64,000 nucleotides of DNA from Candidatus Lutacidiplasma silvani (GCA_022750295.1 JAKIVZ010000011.1:18696-82695); one strand, 5' to 3'; shown: positions 32,091 through 41,709, numbered from the stretch's first letter. The notes: a model not told the origin generated them from the sequence alone. Program-made: numbers and translations.

Positions 32091-32851
32091 GACTCGCCGA
32101 CCGGCCGAAGCTGATCGCGTCGGGGGAGAATCTCTACCGACGCGTCGAACGGGATGCCGCGTCCCACTGGACGGTCGCGCTGTCCGACCCCGCGGCGGTC
32201 TACGGCGAACGGATCACCTCGGTCGGCGAGGTCGTACTCCGTCGATGGGACCCTTCGCGGAGCAAGCTCGCGGCGGCGCTCTCGAACGGCTGGGACGGGC
32301 CGGTCCCGAACGCGGGCCAGACCTGGCTTTACCTGGGCGCGGCGACGGGGACCACCGCCTCGCACGTCGCCGACCTCGTCGGGCGGGACGGGTTTGTCTT
32401 CGCGGTGGAGAAGAGCGTGCGGCCGTTCGCCCGGCTCCTCGCGCTCGCCGAGCGGTATCCGAACCTCGGCCCGGTCCTCGCCGACGCCCGGGAGCCGCTG
32501 CGGTACCTTCCGCTCGTGCCGCCGGTCGACGGCATCTATCTCGACGTCGCGCAGCCCGACCAGGCGGAGATCGCGCTCGCCAACGCCCGGTGGTTTCTCC
32601 GACCGGCCGGCGCGGTCCTCGTGGCCCTGAAGACCTCGAGCATGGGGCGGGGGAGGAACGCGCGCGAGCACCTTGCCGATGCGGTCGGTCGTCTCGAGCC
32701 CGCCCTCGAGCTCGACACGCCGGTCCCGCTCGAGCCGTTCCACCGGCGCCACTTCCTCCTCGCGGGGCGCCCGACGCGGGCGCTCTACGGTACCCCGGTC
32801 ACGCCGGGGCGTACGTCGAAGCCCGGCCCCCGTGTTGCACGACGACGGTGA
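32087..32851 (+). CDS. flpA: Fibrillarin-like rRNA/tRNA 2'-O-methyltransferase
   Basis: 254 aa. Catalyses guide-directed 2'-O-methylation with Nop5. Motifs: YGERITSVGEVVLRRWDPSRSKLAAAL at the N-terminus, WLYLGAATGTTASHVADLVG for SAM binding, FVFAVEKSVRPFARL, then LANARWFLRPAGAVLVALKTSSM. The ORF track's longer frames are shadows; the ATG overlaps the nop5 stop. The last 18 codons overlap the end of the convergent DRG gene by 53 bp. Confidence 0.93.
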   Translation: MRLADRPKLIASGENLYRRVERDAASHWTVALSDPAAVYGERITSVGEVVLRRWDPSRSKLAAALSNGWDGPVPNAGQTWLYLGAATGTTASHVADLVGRDGFVFAVEKSVRPFARLLALAERYPNLGPVLADAREPLRYLPLVPPVDGIYLDVAQPDQAEIALANARWFLRPAGAVLVALKTSSMGRGRNAREHLADAVGRLEPALELDTPVPLEPFHRRHFLLAGRPTRALYGTPVTPGRTSKPGPRVARRR

Positions 32852-33929
32852 CGATGTCCTCGTCGGCGAGCGGGTGGTCCCGACCGACCGTCTGCCCCGG
32901 AAATCGCGCGCTCTTCCCCCAGACTTGGGCCGCCTTGAAGGCGACGTCGAGCTCCCCGGGCAGGCGTTTCAGGAGCTCGTTCACCTTGTCGCCCCGACGG
33001 AGGATCACGGGCTCGTCCATGTCCGGCTCGCGGCCCGGCGGCTTGACGTAGATCCGGATAAACTGCAGCGCGTCCCCCATCGCCTCGATGAGGTCGGGGA
33101 TCGCGATCCGCTCCTTGGCCGAGATGAACCGGGGGCGGAACTCGAGGAGCCGAACGGCGAGCCCCTCCCGGTCCGAGGGGGAGAGCTTGTCGCACTTGTT
33201 GATGGCGAGGATCGCGGGTTTGTAGACGCGGTTCGCGGCGAGAACGTCGATCAGCTGGTCGGCGGTGGCGTCCTCGCGGAACACGATCAAACCGTTGTGG
33301 AACCCGAATTCCCGGGCGATGTCGGTCGCGAGACCTCCCCCCAGGTGGGTGAGCTTGACCGTGCTCGAGATCGTCAGGCCGCCGCGGTCGGCCTTGGTCA
33401 CCACGATCCGAGGCGGGCGGGAGTTGACCCGGACCCCGGCGCCCTCCAATTCGTTGACGAGGGCGCGGAAGTCGGTATGCTCCGGATCGATGAGGAACAG
33501 GATCAGGTCCACCGACCGGACGACGGAGAGGACCTCCCGTCCCCGGCCCCGGCCCTTGGCGGCGCCGGGGACGAGCCCCGGCATGTCGAGGACCTGGATC
33601 GACGCCCCCCCCCAGCGGAGCATGCCGGGAATGATCGAGACGGTGGTGAAGTCGTAGGCGGCGGCCTCGCTCTCGGCCCCGGTCAGCCGCGTGAGCAGCG
33701 TCGATTTTCCGACGGACGGGTAGCCGACGAGACCGACGGTGGCGTGTCCGGATTTGCGGACCGAGTATCCGAGGCCGCCGCCCTTTCCCTTCGCTCGCGC
33801 CTCCCGCTCGAGCTTGAGCACGGCGATCTTCGCACGGAGCCGACCGATGTGGTGCTGGGTCGCCTTGTTGTACTGGGTCTTGCGGATCTCCTCCTCGATC
33901 TCGGTGATGTGCTCCTCAAGCGAGGACAC
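32799..33929 (-). CDS. DRG-family GTP-binding protein
   Basis: 376 aa, archaeal developmentally regulated GTP-binding protein. An N-terminal coiled coil (LEEHITEIEEEIRKTQYNKATQHHIG) is followed by G1 GYPSVGKSTLL, G3 DMPGLVPGAAKGRGRG and G4 NKCDKL, with the S5D2L insertion and C-terminal TGS domain (LPGELDVAFKAAQVWGKSARFPGQ, then HPLADEDIVTVV). Translation-linked in eukaryotes and archaea. CTTATCG-like A/T box near 33960 upstream. Confidence 0.93.
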   Translation of the reverse strand: MSSLEEHITEIEEEIRKTQYNKATQHHIGRLRAKIAVLKLEREARAKGKGGGLGYSVRKSGHATVGLVGYPSVGKSTLLTRLTGAESEAAAYDFTTVSIIPGMLRWGGASIQVLDMPGLVPGAAKGRGRGREVLSVVRSVDLILFLIDPEHTDFRALVNELEGAGVRVNSRPPRIVVTKADRGGLTISSTVKLTHLGGGLATDIAREFGFHNGLIVFREDATADQLIDVLAANRVYKPAILAINKCDKLSPSDREGLAVRLLEFRPRFISAKERIAIPDLIEAMGDALQFIRIYVKPPGREPDMDEPVILRRGDKVNELLKRLPGELDVAFKAAQVWGKSARFPGQTVGRDHPLADEDIVTVVVQHGGRASTYAPA

Positions 33930-34060
33930 GGACAGCTCCGGCTCACCGACGGCGGACGATACTTATCGACTCCCTCCCCCGAGCGGCCCCGCACCGTTCA
34001 TCGTCCGGACCGAACGAATCGACCTTCCCTCCAGCCGCCGACCGTTCCTCGCGAGATCCG

Positions 34061-36430
34061 ATGCCGCCACCGTCCCCGCGGGTCCGCCGAACGTGGGCGT
34101 TCCGCGGGAGCGGATTGGCGCGGACCCGCGACGAGCGCGAACGGTTTGGGGACCGGGTCGCCGCGGCGATGCGAGTCGCCGGAGGGTGGCCCATCGACCT
34201 CTCGCTCATCTGGACCTCCGGCCCGGCCGCCTCGATCGAAATCGCGGCGAACGACCCGTCCACCGAGCGGTGGGTCGCGAGCTCGTTCCTTGCGGCGTAC
34301 CCGCCCGGGTGTTGGACCCCGTCGAAGGGGCGGGCGCGGGAGAACGTCCTCGCCGTCGCCTTCGGCCGGGCGGTGTTCGGGCCCGACCGACCGTTCCGAA
34401 TTGGGTCTCCGTCGACGGCGCCGTGGTCCGACTCGGTGGTCGCGGCGCTCTTCCTCCTGCCGGCCGGCGAGCGGATTGAATGGCGCCTTCGTCCTCGCGG
34501 ACATCCGCGCACGCTCCCTCCAACGCCCGGCGCGAGGCCGCAGCCGCCCGGATTCCGGTTGGATCCACCCGTGGCGGCGACCCGCCGCCTGACGGACCAG
34601 ACGGCCGACCGCGCGCTCGCTCCCCAGTGGGACGTGACGGTCGAGCTGTTTGGCCCGGACCCGGAAACGCCGGGACCCTTCGCCCGCCTGGTGGAGGCCG
34701 CCTCCCGGGAGGACGGTGGGAACGGGATCGTCTGGCGGTCGCGCGGTCGATGGATCGGACGCACGGCGACCGGCATCCCCCTGTCGCTGGCCGAGGTCGT
34801 GCCGCTCCTCCCCTCCAGCTGGGTCCGGCTCCCGACCCACGCTTCCACCGGGACGGGAACCCGCTGGGCGATCCCTCTCGGACGGTCGCCTTCGGGAGAG
34901 ATGTGGAGCATACCGATCGACCCCCACCAAGGTCGACACGCGCTCCTCCTGGGGGAGACCGGGATGGGAAAGAGCTCGCTCTTGCTCCGGGCCGCGGTCC
35001 GGGCGAGCTCGCTGGGGAGCCTGGTGTTCTTCGACCCGATCGGGGACACTTCCCGCCGTTTGCTCGACCGGCTCCCCTCGGGCGCCCTCGGCCGGGTCAT
35101 CTGGATCTCGCCGGGGCACTCCCCGGTCGGGATCAATGCGCTCGCGCCGGTCGCCCTCCCGCCGCCCGCCGGGGACCGGTCGCTCGGGGACCTCGTCGCC
35201 GCCCTCCGGCGCGTCCGCGCAGGGCGGTACGCCGACTCCCCCTTCTGGGGACCCCGGGTCGAAGAGATGCTGTCGCTCGCGCTCCGCGCCGCGGCCGGGT
35301 ACCCGAACGGGACACTCCGGGAGGCCGCGGAGATCCTGGCCGCCGCGGGGGGTCGGGTCGTCGGAGTTCCGCCCGCCGCCGAGGACGCCGTTCGGGCGCT
35401 GGTCGAGCGAGTGCGGTCCCGTCCTGAGGAGGTCGATGGAGCCCGCCGGGTCCTCGACGAGATCGTCGGGACGCCGATCCTCGCCCGGATGCTCGCCTCG
35501 CCGAACTCTCCGTTCGCCGTCGGGGACGCGATCCGTTCGGGTCGGATCGTGATCGTCTCGGGAGACACGGCCGAGGTCGGCGAGTCGGCCGCCCGCACGC
35601 TCCTCTCCGTCCATCTCGCCCTCCTATGGGGGGAAATCCTCGCGGGCCGGAACGCCTTGAAGACGTTCGTCGTCGCCGACGAGATCCAGTGGTACGCGAA
35701 CGATGCCGTCGGGGAGCTCTTCCGTCTCGGCCGTCGATTCAACGTGCACCTCTGGGCCGCGACCCAATCGCTCGACGCGCTTCCCGACGGAACTCGGGAG
35801 GCGGCGTTGACGAACGCCGCCGACGTCGTGTCGTTTCGGGGGTCTCCCGACGACGCCCGGGAACTCGCGCGATGGTCGAGCGAGGTTCCGGTCGAGTCGC
35901 TCCTCTCCCTCCGCCGCGGCGAGGCGGTGGTCCTGTTGGGGAAAGGGAGCGAAGTGAGCTGGGTACGGTTGCCGTTCGAGCCGGACCGGCCGCGACCGGG
36001 GCGGTACCAGACGGTATGGGAGCAGTGCCGGGGGTGGTGGGCCCCCCCCGCACCCGTCGACCCTCCGGGGAACCGGCCGGGGGACCCGTCGGACGGATCG
36101 AACCCCAACCGAGACCCGCTCCGGCGGGGGATCCTCGTCCTGTGGGCGGGTCTCCTGTCGGAAGAAGGTTCGGCCGCGATTGAGGTCGGTCTGGACGATC
36201 TCCGGGCCACGCTCGGGGTCGATGCGTCGGTGGTCCGGTCGTTGGGGCAGCGGCTCGCGTCGATCGGGGCGCTCACGGCAACCGACGGAGCGGCCGGGCG
36301 ACGCTGGCAGGTCCGCCGCGATCGGTTCCCCGAACTCCTCGGGGGCGGCGTCGACCCGGCGGACCTGGCGGCCGCCGATGCGGAGTGGAGCCGGCTCCGG
36401 GAGCGTTCCGAATCTCGAAAAGTGCTTTAG
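34061..36430 (+). CDS. HerA/VirB4-like DNA-translocating ATPase
   Basis: 789 aa. A 290-residue N-terminal region without recognised motifs is followed by a FtsK/HerA-class ATPase: Walker A GETGMGKSS at 298-306, Walker B FVVADEIQWY near 530, and the sensor WAATQSLDAL. A winged-helix-like C-terminal part may follow (GLLSEEGSAAIEVGLDDLRATLGV). Such ATPases occur in conjugation, type IV secretion and end-resection systems. No other secretion genes are adjacent, and three KaiC-like genes follow, so it could be a DNA-handling or mobile-element-derived pump. Confidence 0.75.
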   Translation: MPPPSPRVRRTWAFRGSGLARTRDERERFGDRVAAAMRVAGGWPIDLSLIWTSGPAASIEIAANDPSTERWVASSFLAAYPPGCWTPSKGRARENVLAVAFGRAVFGPDRPFRIGSPSTAPWSDSVVAALFLLPAGERIEWRLRPRGHPRTLPPTPGARPQPPGFRLDPPVAATRRLTDQTADRALAPQWDVTVELFGPDPETPGPFARLVEAASREDGGNGIVWRSRGRWIGRTATGIPLSLAEVVPLLPSSWVRLPTHASTGTGTRWAIPLGRSPSGEMWSIPIDPHQGRHALLLGETGMGKSSLLLRAAVRASSLGSLVFFDPIGDTSRRLLDRLPSGALGRVIWISPGHSPVGINALAPVALPPPAGDRSLGDLVAALRRVRAGRYADSPFWGPRVEEMLSLALRAAAGYPNGTLREAAEILAAAGGRVVGVPPAAEDAVRALVERVRSRPEEVDGARRVLDEIVGTPILARMLASPNSPFAVGDAIRSGRIVIVSGDTAEVGESAARTLLSVHLALLWGEILAGRNALKTFVVADEIQWYANDAVGELFRLGRRFNVHLWAATQSLDALPDGTREAALTNAADVVSFRGSPDDARELARWSSEVPVESLLSLRRGEAVVLLGKGSEVSWVRLPFEPDRPRPGRYQTVWEQCRGWWAPPAPVDPPGNRPGDPSDGSNPNRDPLRRGILVLWAGLLSEEGSAAIEVGLDDLRATLGVDASVVRSLGQRLASIGALTATDGAAGRRWQVRRDRFPELLGGGVDPADLAAADAEWSRLRERSESRKVL

Positions 36431-36454
36431 GGTGAGCCCGCCTCAATCTCGCAG

Positions 36455-37231
36455 ATGGCAACCGCCGCGAACCCAGAGCCGGCGGACGCGAGCGGCATCC
36501 GGGCCCGGTGCCTCACGGGGATCGAGGGCCTCGACAACATCCTGGGGGGCGGCATCCCCCGCGGCAACATGGTCCTCATCGCCGGCAGCGTGGGGACCGG
36601 CAAGACGACGCTGTGCCTCGAGTTCCTCGTTCGCGGCGCCGAAAAGGGGGAGCGGACGGTCTTCTTCTCGGTCACGGAAGCGTCCGCGAAGCTCATCGAG
36701 AATCTCTCCACGTTCGAGTTCTTTCGGCAGGACCTCGTCAAGGCCGGCGGCCTGATCTTCATCGACGTTCCGGGGATCTACGACCAGCTCGGGCTGAACC
36801 ACGAGGAACTGACGCTCGAGGAGATCGACCTCCTGCTGAAGACGTTCCTCGACCTCGCGCGGGAAGCCGGAGCCCAACGGGTCGTCCTCGATTCGTTGAC
36901 CTCCGTCTGCTACCGGATCCGGCGCGACGAGCGGATCCGCGACTTCATGCTGAAGCTCTCGCAGGGGCTCGCCGCCCTCGGCTGCACGACCCTCCTGGTC
37001 TCGGAGATCGGGCAGTCGGCCGGGCGGTACTCCCTCCATGGCGTGGAGGAGGCGATCGTCGACGGGGTCCTCCTTCTCGGCAACGCGCGACGCCAGGGCG
37101 ACATCCTGCGGATCCTGCAGGTCGTCAAGATGCGCGGGACCTCCCATTCGCGCGCCCAGTACGTGATCGAACTCACCCCGATCGGACTCCTCATGGCGCC
37201 CCACCTCAAGGGCGGACGGCAGGAGACCTGA
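36455..37231 (+). CDS. KaiC-like RecA-superfamily ATPase, paralogue 1
   Basis: A 258-aa single-domain KaiC/RadA-like ATPase. It opens with CLTGIEGLDNILGGGIPRGNMVLIAGSVGTGKTTLCLEF, in which Walker A GSVGTGKTT is intact (44-52). Walker B is RVVLDSLTSV. Archaeal single-domain KaiCs are implicated in signalling, often with motility or envelope systems. It is the only one of three tandem paralogues with a complete Walker A. The stop overlaps the next start (TGATG). Confidence 0.88.
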   Translation: MATAANPEPADASGIRARCLTGIEGLDNILGGGIPRGNMVLIAGSVGTGKTTLCLEFLVRGAEKGERTVFFSVTEASAKLIENLSTFEFFRQDLVKAGGLIFIDVPGIYDQLGLNHEELTLEEIDLLLKTFLDLAREAGAQRVVLDSLTSVCYRIRRDERIRDFMLKLSQGLAALGCTTLLVSEIGQSAGRYSLHGVEEAIVDGVLLLGNARRQGDILRILQVVKMRGTSHSRAQYVIELTPIGLLMAPHLKGGRQET

Positions 37232-37818
37232 TGACGCCGGACGACGACATCGGCGAGCGGCTGCGGCAGTTGACGGGCGGCTCGGCCGTCGCCATCCGGC
37301 TCAACCCCCGCGAATACGCCGACGATTACTTCGCCGTCCTCAACGCGACGCTGCGCGACGTGGGCAGCGAGACGAACGCCCACACGATCTACGTCTCGGT
37401 CACGAACCCGGCGTCGCTCGTCTGGTCGCTCGCCCAGGCGCTCGACGTCGACGCCGGTCGGCTCTCGTTCGTCGACGCGATCAGCCACATCATGATGAAC
37501 TATCGGGACCCGCTCCCGAACGCGACGTACGTCGAGTCGCCGCGGATGCTGGAAGACATCATGCTGCGGGTCGAGTACCTGCTGCGCAAGCACCCGAGCC
37601 CGCGGACGATCCTCGTGATCGACTCGGTGAACTCCCTCGCCATCCACAACCCGAAGGACCTCCTCTCCGAGTTCTTCCATATCCTCGTGAACAATCTGAA
37701 GAGTCGCCAGGTCCTCACGGTCCTCCTCGTCGTGAGCGAGGACACCGAGTCGGAGCTCGACCAGATGCTCGGGCTCGTCGTCGACGAGACGATCGAGGTC
37801 GTCCGGAGACGGAGCTAA
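37231..37818 (+). CDS. KaiC-like protein lacking the P-loop, paralogue 2
   Basis: 195 aa with the KaiC-type core but no Walker A: in its place is HTIYVSVTNPASLVWSLAQAL. Walker B-like TILVIDSVNSLAIHN is retained, as is LVNNLKSRQVLTVLLVVSE. It probably forms mixed rings or regulates paralogue 1. Starts one base into the previous stop. Confidence 0.78.
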   Translation: MTPDDDIGERLRQLTGGSAVAIRLNPREYADDYFAVLNATLRDVGSETNAHTIYVSVTNPASLVWSLAQALDVDAGRLSFVDAISHIMMNYRDPLPNATYVESPRMLEDIMLRVEYLLRKHPSPRTILVIDSVNSLAIHNPKDLLSEFFHILVNNLKSRQVLTVLLVVSEDTESELDQMLGLVVDETIEVVRRRS

Positions 37819-37823
37819 CGGAC

Positions 37824-38597
37824 GTGGTGGACGACCAGTCGGTCCTCGGAATCCCAGAACTCGACAGCGAGCTCTTCGCCTACATGCCCCCCGGCTGGCT
37901 CGGGCTCCTCGTGGGCCACTCGGGGGCCGGGACGCCGCTCTTCGCGAAGCAGTTCGCCCAGGCGATGGTCGGTTCGTCGCCGGTGCTGTACTACACGACC
38001 TACGAGCGGACCGAGGACGTCCACCGTGCGTTCCGGGACTTCGGGTGGGACCCGGACGGCGTGCAGATCGTCAATCTCTCGGAGGAGTACTTCCGCAACG
38101 TCCTCGTCCACTCGCTCGAGATCTCCCAGCTTCGCGAGCGGGGCCTGAAGCTCGCCGACCTCGACGGCAGCCGAGTGAAAACGCCCGTCCCCTCCACCTA
38201 CAACATCACGAGCCGCCTCCTCGCGGACCTTGCGGCGCTCGACGGCCGGTTCCGCCTCGTCCTCGATTCGCTGGACTTCTTCTTCGAGGTCCTCGACCAG
38301 AGCGAGGTGATGACCGTCGTCCGGCAGGTCCGCCACCGGGCCCAGGAGCTCGGCGGTCAGGCGCTCCTCGTCGTCCAGGGAGAGTTCCACGAGCGACGGG
38401 TTTCGGGGATGCTGGAGGACATGGCCGACCTCGTGGTCGAGCTCAACGCTCGCCCGCGCGGCGAGTCGTACGAGCACACGATCGCGGTGCGGAAGATCCG
38501 CAATCACCCCGAACGAACCCGGATCCTCCCGGTCCGGATGACCGAGTCCGGCCTCACGGTGGGGGCGGCCGACCCCACCTCGTCGCCGAAAAGGTAG
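37824..38597 (+). CDS. KaiC-like protein with altered P-loop, paralogue 3
   Basis: 257 aa; GTG start 5 bp after paralogue 2. The P-loop reads GHSGAGTPLF (31-40) instead of GxxGxGKT: the catalytic Lys is replaced by Thr, so ATP hydrolysis is unlikely. Walker B-like LVLDSLDFFFEV and GGQALLVVQGEF remain. A conserved-looking insertion lies between residues 90 and 125. It forms a cluster with paralogues 1 and 2 and the HerA-like gene. Confidence 0.78.
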   Translation: MVDDQSVLGIPELDSELFAYMPPGWLGLLVGHSGAGTPLFAKQFAQAMVGSSPVLYYTTYERTEDVHRAFRDFGWDPDGVQIVNLSEEYFRNVLVHSLEISQLRERGLKLADLDGSRVKTPVPSTYNITSRLLADLAALDGRFRLVLDSLDFFFEVLDQSEVMTVVRQVRHRAQELGGQALLVVQGEFHERRVSGMLEDMADLVVELNARPRGESYEHTIAVRKIRNHPERTRILPVRMTESGLTVGAADPTSSPKR

Positions 38598-38645
38598 CGC
38601 GTCGTTATCTACCGGCCGCCCGGTTCACCCCCGTCGGGAATCGCA

Positions 38646-39422
38646 ATGGACGACGTGCACATCCGGTGGATCGAAAAGGTCCAGTTGAAGGACCCCGTGC
38701 TGATCGAGGGACTCCCCGGAGTGGGCAACGTCGGCAAGCTCGCCGCCGACTACCTCAAGGAGAAGCTCGACGCGAAACCGCTCGCCACGATCTACTCGAA
38801 ATTCTTCCCGCCCCAGGTCTACGTCAGCGAGGAAGGACTCACCCGCCTCGTCTCGCAGGAGCTCTCGTACCGGCGGGCCGCCGGTCCGAAGGAACGCGAC
38901 CTCCTCATCCTCGGCGGCGACTATCAGGGAATCACGCCGGAAGGGCAGTACGAGCTCACCGAGCGGGTCCTCTCGGTCGCCCACTCCCTGGGCGCGCGGG
39001 AACTCTACACCCTCGCCGGCTTCGCCCAGGGCCGGGTCATCGAAACCCCGCGCGTCCTCGGCGCCGCCACCTCGCCCGAGCGGGTCGAGGCGATGAAGAA
39101 GTTCGGCGTCGTGTTCTCCCGCAACGACCCCGGCGGCGGCCTCATCGGCGCCTCCGGCCTCTTCCTGGGGCTCGGCCGACTCTACGACATGCACGGGGTC
39201 TGCCTGATGGGCGAGACGAGCGGCTACTTTGTCGACCCCCGGAGCGCGGAGGCGGTCCTCCGGGTCCTCACGAAGATCCTCGAGGTCCCGATCGATTTCT
39301 CCGACCTCGAAGCGAAGGCGAAGGAGATCGACCGGATCGCCCAGAAGATCCACGACGCCGAGCAGCGACCGCCCGACGCTCCGACGCCGTCGGCCCGGGA
39401 CGACCTCGGCTACATCGGCTGA
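38646..39422 (+). CDS. PAC2-family proteasome assembly chaperone-like protein
   Basis: 258 aa. The N-terminus DPVLIEGLPGVGNVGKLAADYL is the PAC2 family signature, followed by FFPPQVYVSEEGL and LILGGDYQG. Further on are ETPRVLGAATS and LIGASGLFLGLG. The archaeal members (PbaB-type) help assemble proteasomes. Short coding gap after the KaiC cluster; an A/T box GTTATCT lies about 40 bp upstream. Confidence 0.85.
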   Translation: MDDVHIRWIEKVQLKDPVLIEGLPGVGNVGKLAADYLKEKLDAKPLATIYSKFFPPQVYVSEEGLTRLVSQELSYRRAAGPKERDLLILGGDYQGITPEGQYELTERVLSVAHSLGARELYTLAGFAQGRVIETPRVLGAATSPERVEAMKKFGVVFSRNDPGGGLIGASGLFLGLGRLYDMHGVCLMGETSGYFVDPRSAEAVLRVLTKILEVPIDFSDLEAKAKEIDRIAQKIHDAEQRPPDAPTPSARDDLGYIG

Positions 39423-39429
39423 CGGACCG

Positions 39430-40512
39430 ATGGCCGTCCCGAGCGGCCCCGCCGAGGTCGTGGCCCGCCTCCGCGACGCCGCCGGGGAGGGGGTCCTCCG
39501 CTTCGACCGATTCATGGAGCTCGCGCTCTATTCGCCGGGCGGCTTCTACGACTCCGACGTGCCGGCGCTGGGCCCCGCCGGCGCGTTCTACACCGCCGCG
39601 CACGTGACTCCGCTCTTCGGTGCGGCGCTGGCCCGCCGGCTCGAGCAGGAGCAGCGCCGTCTCGGCATCGACCGGCCGTTCCGCGTCGTCGAGCTCGGCC
39701 CGGGCGACGGGACGCTCGCCTTCGACGTCGCCCACGCACTCCCGGCCGGCGGACCCGCCTGGGAGTGGACCTTCGTCGAACGGTCGCCGCGGCTTCGGGC
39801 AGGCTTGAAGGCCCGGATCGCCGCCGAGGGGGCGGGAACGCCGGTCACGTTCGGGTTCTCCGACGCGCTCGGCGAGCGCGGCACGTTCGTCGGGGCGGTC
39901 GTCGCCAACGAATTCCTCGACGCCCTCCCGTTCCGTCGGGTCGTCCGACGCGGCGCCGAATGGCGGGAGCTCGGGGTCCGCTGGGCGGGGAGCCGATTCG
40001 AGTGGGCCGAGGAGCCGGGGCCATCGCGGGTGCCCGGGGAACCGCTCCCCGACGCCGAGGACGGCACCCGGTACGAGCTCCTCGAACGGTCGGAAGGGTC
40101 GCTCCGCGAGGTCGCGGACCACCTGGCGGAGGGCGTGGCCCTGTTCCTGGACTACGGCGCTTCGACCGGCGAGCTCGTCCGTGGACATCCGAGCGGGACG
40201 CTCGCCGCGCTCCGCGCCCACCAGGCCGTCGACCCGCTCGACGCCCCCGGAACGGCGGACCTGAGCGCCTTCGTCGACTTCACCCGCGTCCGCGCGGCCG
40301 CGGTCCGGGCCGGGCTCGTCGAGCGGAGTTTCCGCCGGCAATCGGAGGCGCTCGCAGAGTGGGGGTTCGGCGACCTTCTCGAGGCGGCCGCGGGGCGCGC
40401 CCCGAGTGCGGAGGCGACGGTGAAACTCCGCCTGGCCGCGAAGAACGTCCTCTTCGGATTCGACACGTTCCAGGTGCTCGAGCTCGCGAGCGGCCGGTCG
40501 GCTACGTCGTAA
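39430..40512 (+). CDS. MidA/NDUFAF7-like SAM-dependent methyltransferase
   Basis: A 360-aa DUF185 protein. Signatures: FDRFMELALYSPGGFYDS, then TAAHVTPLFGAALARRLE, FRVVELGPGDGTLAFDV for SAM binding, and VVANEFLDALPFRRVV. In eukaryotes the family dimethylates an Arg of complex I; the archaeal substrate is unknown. The ATG at 39430 is used, 7 bp after the PAC2 stop. It overlaps the convergent GINS gene by 11 bp. Confidence 0.87.
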   Translation: MAVPSGPAEVVARLRDAAGEGVLRFDRFMELALYSPGGFYDSDVPALGPAGAFYTAAHVTPLFGAALARRLEQEQRRLGIDRPFRVVELGPGDGTLAFDVAHALPAGGPAWEWTFVERSPRLRAGLKARIAAEGAGTPVTFGFSDALGERGTFVGAVVANEFLDALPFRRVVRRGAEWRELGVRWAGSRFEWAEEPGPSRVPGEPLPDAEDGTRYELLERSEGSLREVADHLAEGVALFLDYGASTGELVRGHPSGTLAALRAHQAVDPLDAPGTADLSAFVDFTRVRAAAVRAGLVERSFRRQSEALAEWGFGDLLEAAAGRAPSAEATVKLRLAAKNVLFGFDTFQVLELASGRSATS

Positions 40513-41167
40513 CCGGGCGCTCGTCCCGTCGAACCTTCGCGGCCAGCCCGCTCTGGACGAGCAGTTGGGCCCGGTCCTCGGGGAGCGCGAGGACGTCCTC
40601 GGCCCGGAGCTCGATCGTCTCCTTCCCGATCTCGACGGCGGGCCCGTCCTTCAGGATCCGAACGTAGGTGAACTGGGGGACCTCTGGCGCCGGGGCGACG
40701 GACGTCGGCGGCTCGGTCGGGCGGAGGGAGGGACCCGGGAGGGAGAGCGGCACGGTGGCGGCGGGCAGCGCCGCCCCGGCGGCCGACGGCTCGAGGAACG
40801 GCGCGACCGCCGTCCGGTGGTCCCGGAGCACGCGAAGGAGATGGTCGAACAGCCGCCGCTCCTCCGGGAGCGCGTTCGGTACCTCCCGCGACCCGCCGAC
40901 GCTGGCCTGGAACGCGAGGCTCAGCACCTTTGACATCCGGGCCTCCACGATGTCCCGGGCGACCTGGCTGGCGCGCGAATGGGTCTGTCGCGCGAGGTCG
41001 CCCTTCTTTCCGCCGGGGTTCTCCCGCAGCTCCGACTCGAACGTTCGTCGAACGTCGGCGAGGTACGACTGGGTCGACTCGTAGAACTCGAGGGGCAATT
41101 TCGCGAGCCCGCGCGCGGCCCCCTCGGCCCGTCGCCACTCCAGGAGTTGGGTGTACGGGTCCGGCAT
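40502..41167 (-). CDS. GINS complex subunit, Gins51-type
   Basis: 221 aa with helical A domain first (LAKLPLEFYESTQSYLADVRRTFESEL, ending ARMSKVLSLAFQAS) and small beta B domain at the C-terminus (TYVRILKDGPAVEIGKETIELRAEDVLALPEDRAQLLVQSGLA). This A-B order is that of archaeal Gins51, the partner of MCM and GAN in the replisome. A Pro/Ala-rich linker joins the domains. Confidence 0.85.
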   Translation of the reverse strand: MPDPYTQLLEWRRAEGAARGLAKLPLEFYESTQSYLADVRRTFESELRENPGGKKGDLARQTHSRASQVARDIVEARMSKVLSLAFQASVGGSREVPNALPEERRLFDHLLRVLRDHRTAVAPFLEPSAAGAALPAATVPLSLPGPSLRPTEPPTSVAPAPEVPQFTYVRILKDGPAVEIGKETIELRAEDVLALPEDRAQLLVQSGLAAKVRRDERPVTT

Positions 41168-41250
41168 CGGCCTCCCCGCGAAAGGGCCCAGCCTATAGGA
41201 GTTGCCGCCTCCGGCGAACGGAGGACCCCCCGCTGGGAGCCCGCACCCCG

Positions 41251-41697
41251 ATGGCCGAGCTGACCCCCCGCGAAACCGCCTGGCCCGAGTTCGTCCGGGT
41301 CTTCGCCCGGCTGCGGGAGGAAAGCGCGTCGGGCGTGGTGGTCGTCCTCGTCGAGGGAGAACGGGACCGCCGCTCGCTTCGGAGGCTCGGGGTCGCGGGC
41401 CCGATCGCGTTGGTCCACGGGGGGGGCACGCTGAGCGCCCTCGCGGCGAAGTTGGCCCGGGGCGGGAAGACCGTCGTTGTCCTCACCGACTGGGACACCG
41501 AAGGAGGCCACCTCGCGCGGAGGCTGCGCGACTTCCTCACCGCCGACGCGGTCGGCCTCAACCTCGAGTACCGACGCAAGCTCGCGAAGGCGCTCCGGGG
41601 CGAGGTCGTCCACGTCGAGGGTCTCCACGGGTGGGCGCGGAGGACCGCCGAGGCGGCCGGCGGCACGCTCGAGAGCGAGTTCGGCGATCCGGCGTGA
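41251..41697 (+). CDS. Small Toprim-domain protein
   Basis: 148 aa from the ATG at 41251. Toprim motifs: VVVLVEGERDRRSLRRLG with the catalytic Glu, then LTDWDTEGGHLARRLRDFL with the DxD acidic pair. Archaeal stand-alone Toprim proteins are of uncertain function and may act in RNA or DNA cleavage, like the M5 nuclease or primases. It diverges from the GINS gene. Confidence 0.8.
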   Translation: MAELTPRETAWPEFVRVFARLREESASGVVVVLVEGERDRRSLRRLGVAGPIALVHGGGTLSALAAKLARGGKTVVVLTDWDTEGGHLARRLRDFLTADAVGLNLEYRRKLAKALRGEVVHVEGLHGWARRTAEAAGGTLESEFGDPA

Positions 41698-41709
41698 GGC
41701 TCGGCCCCG

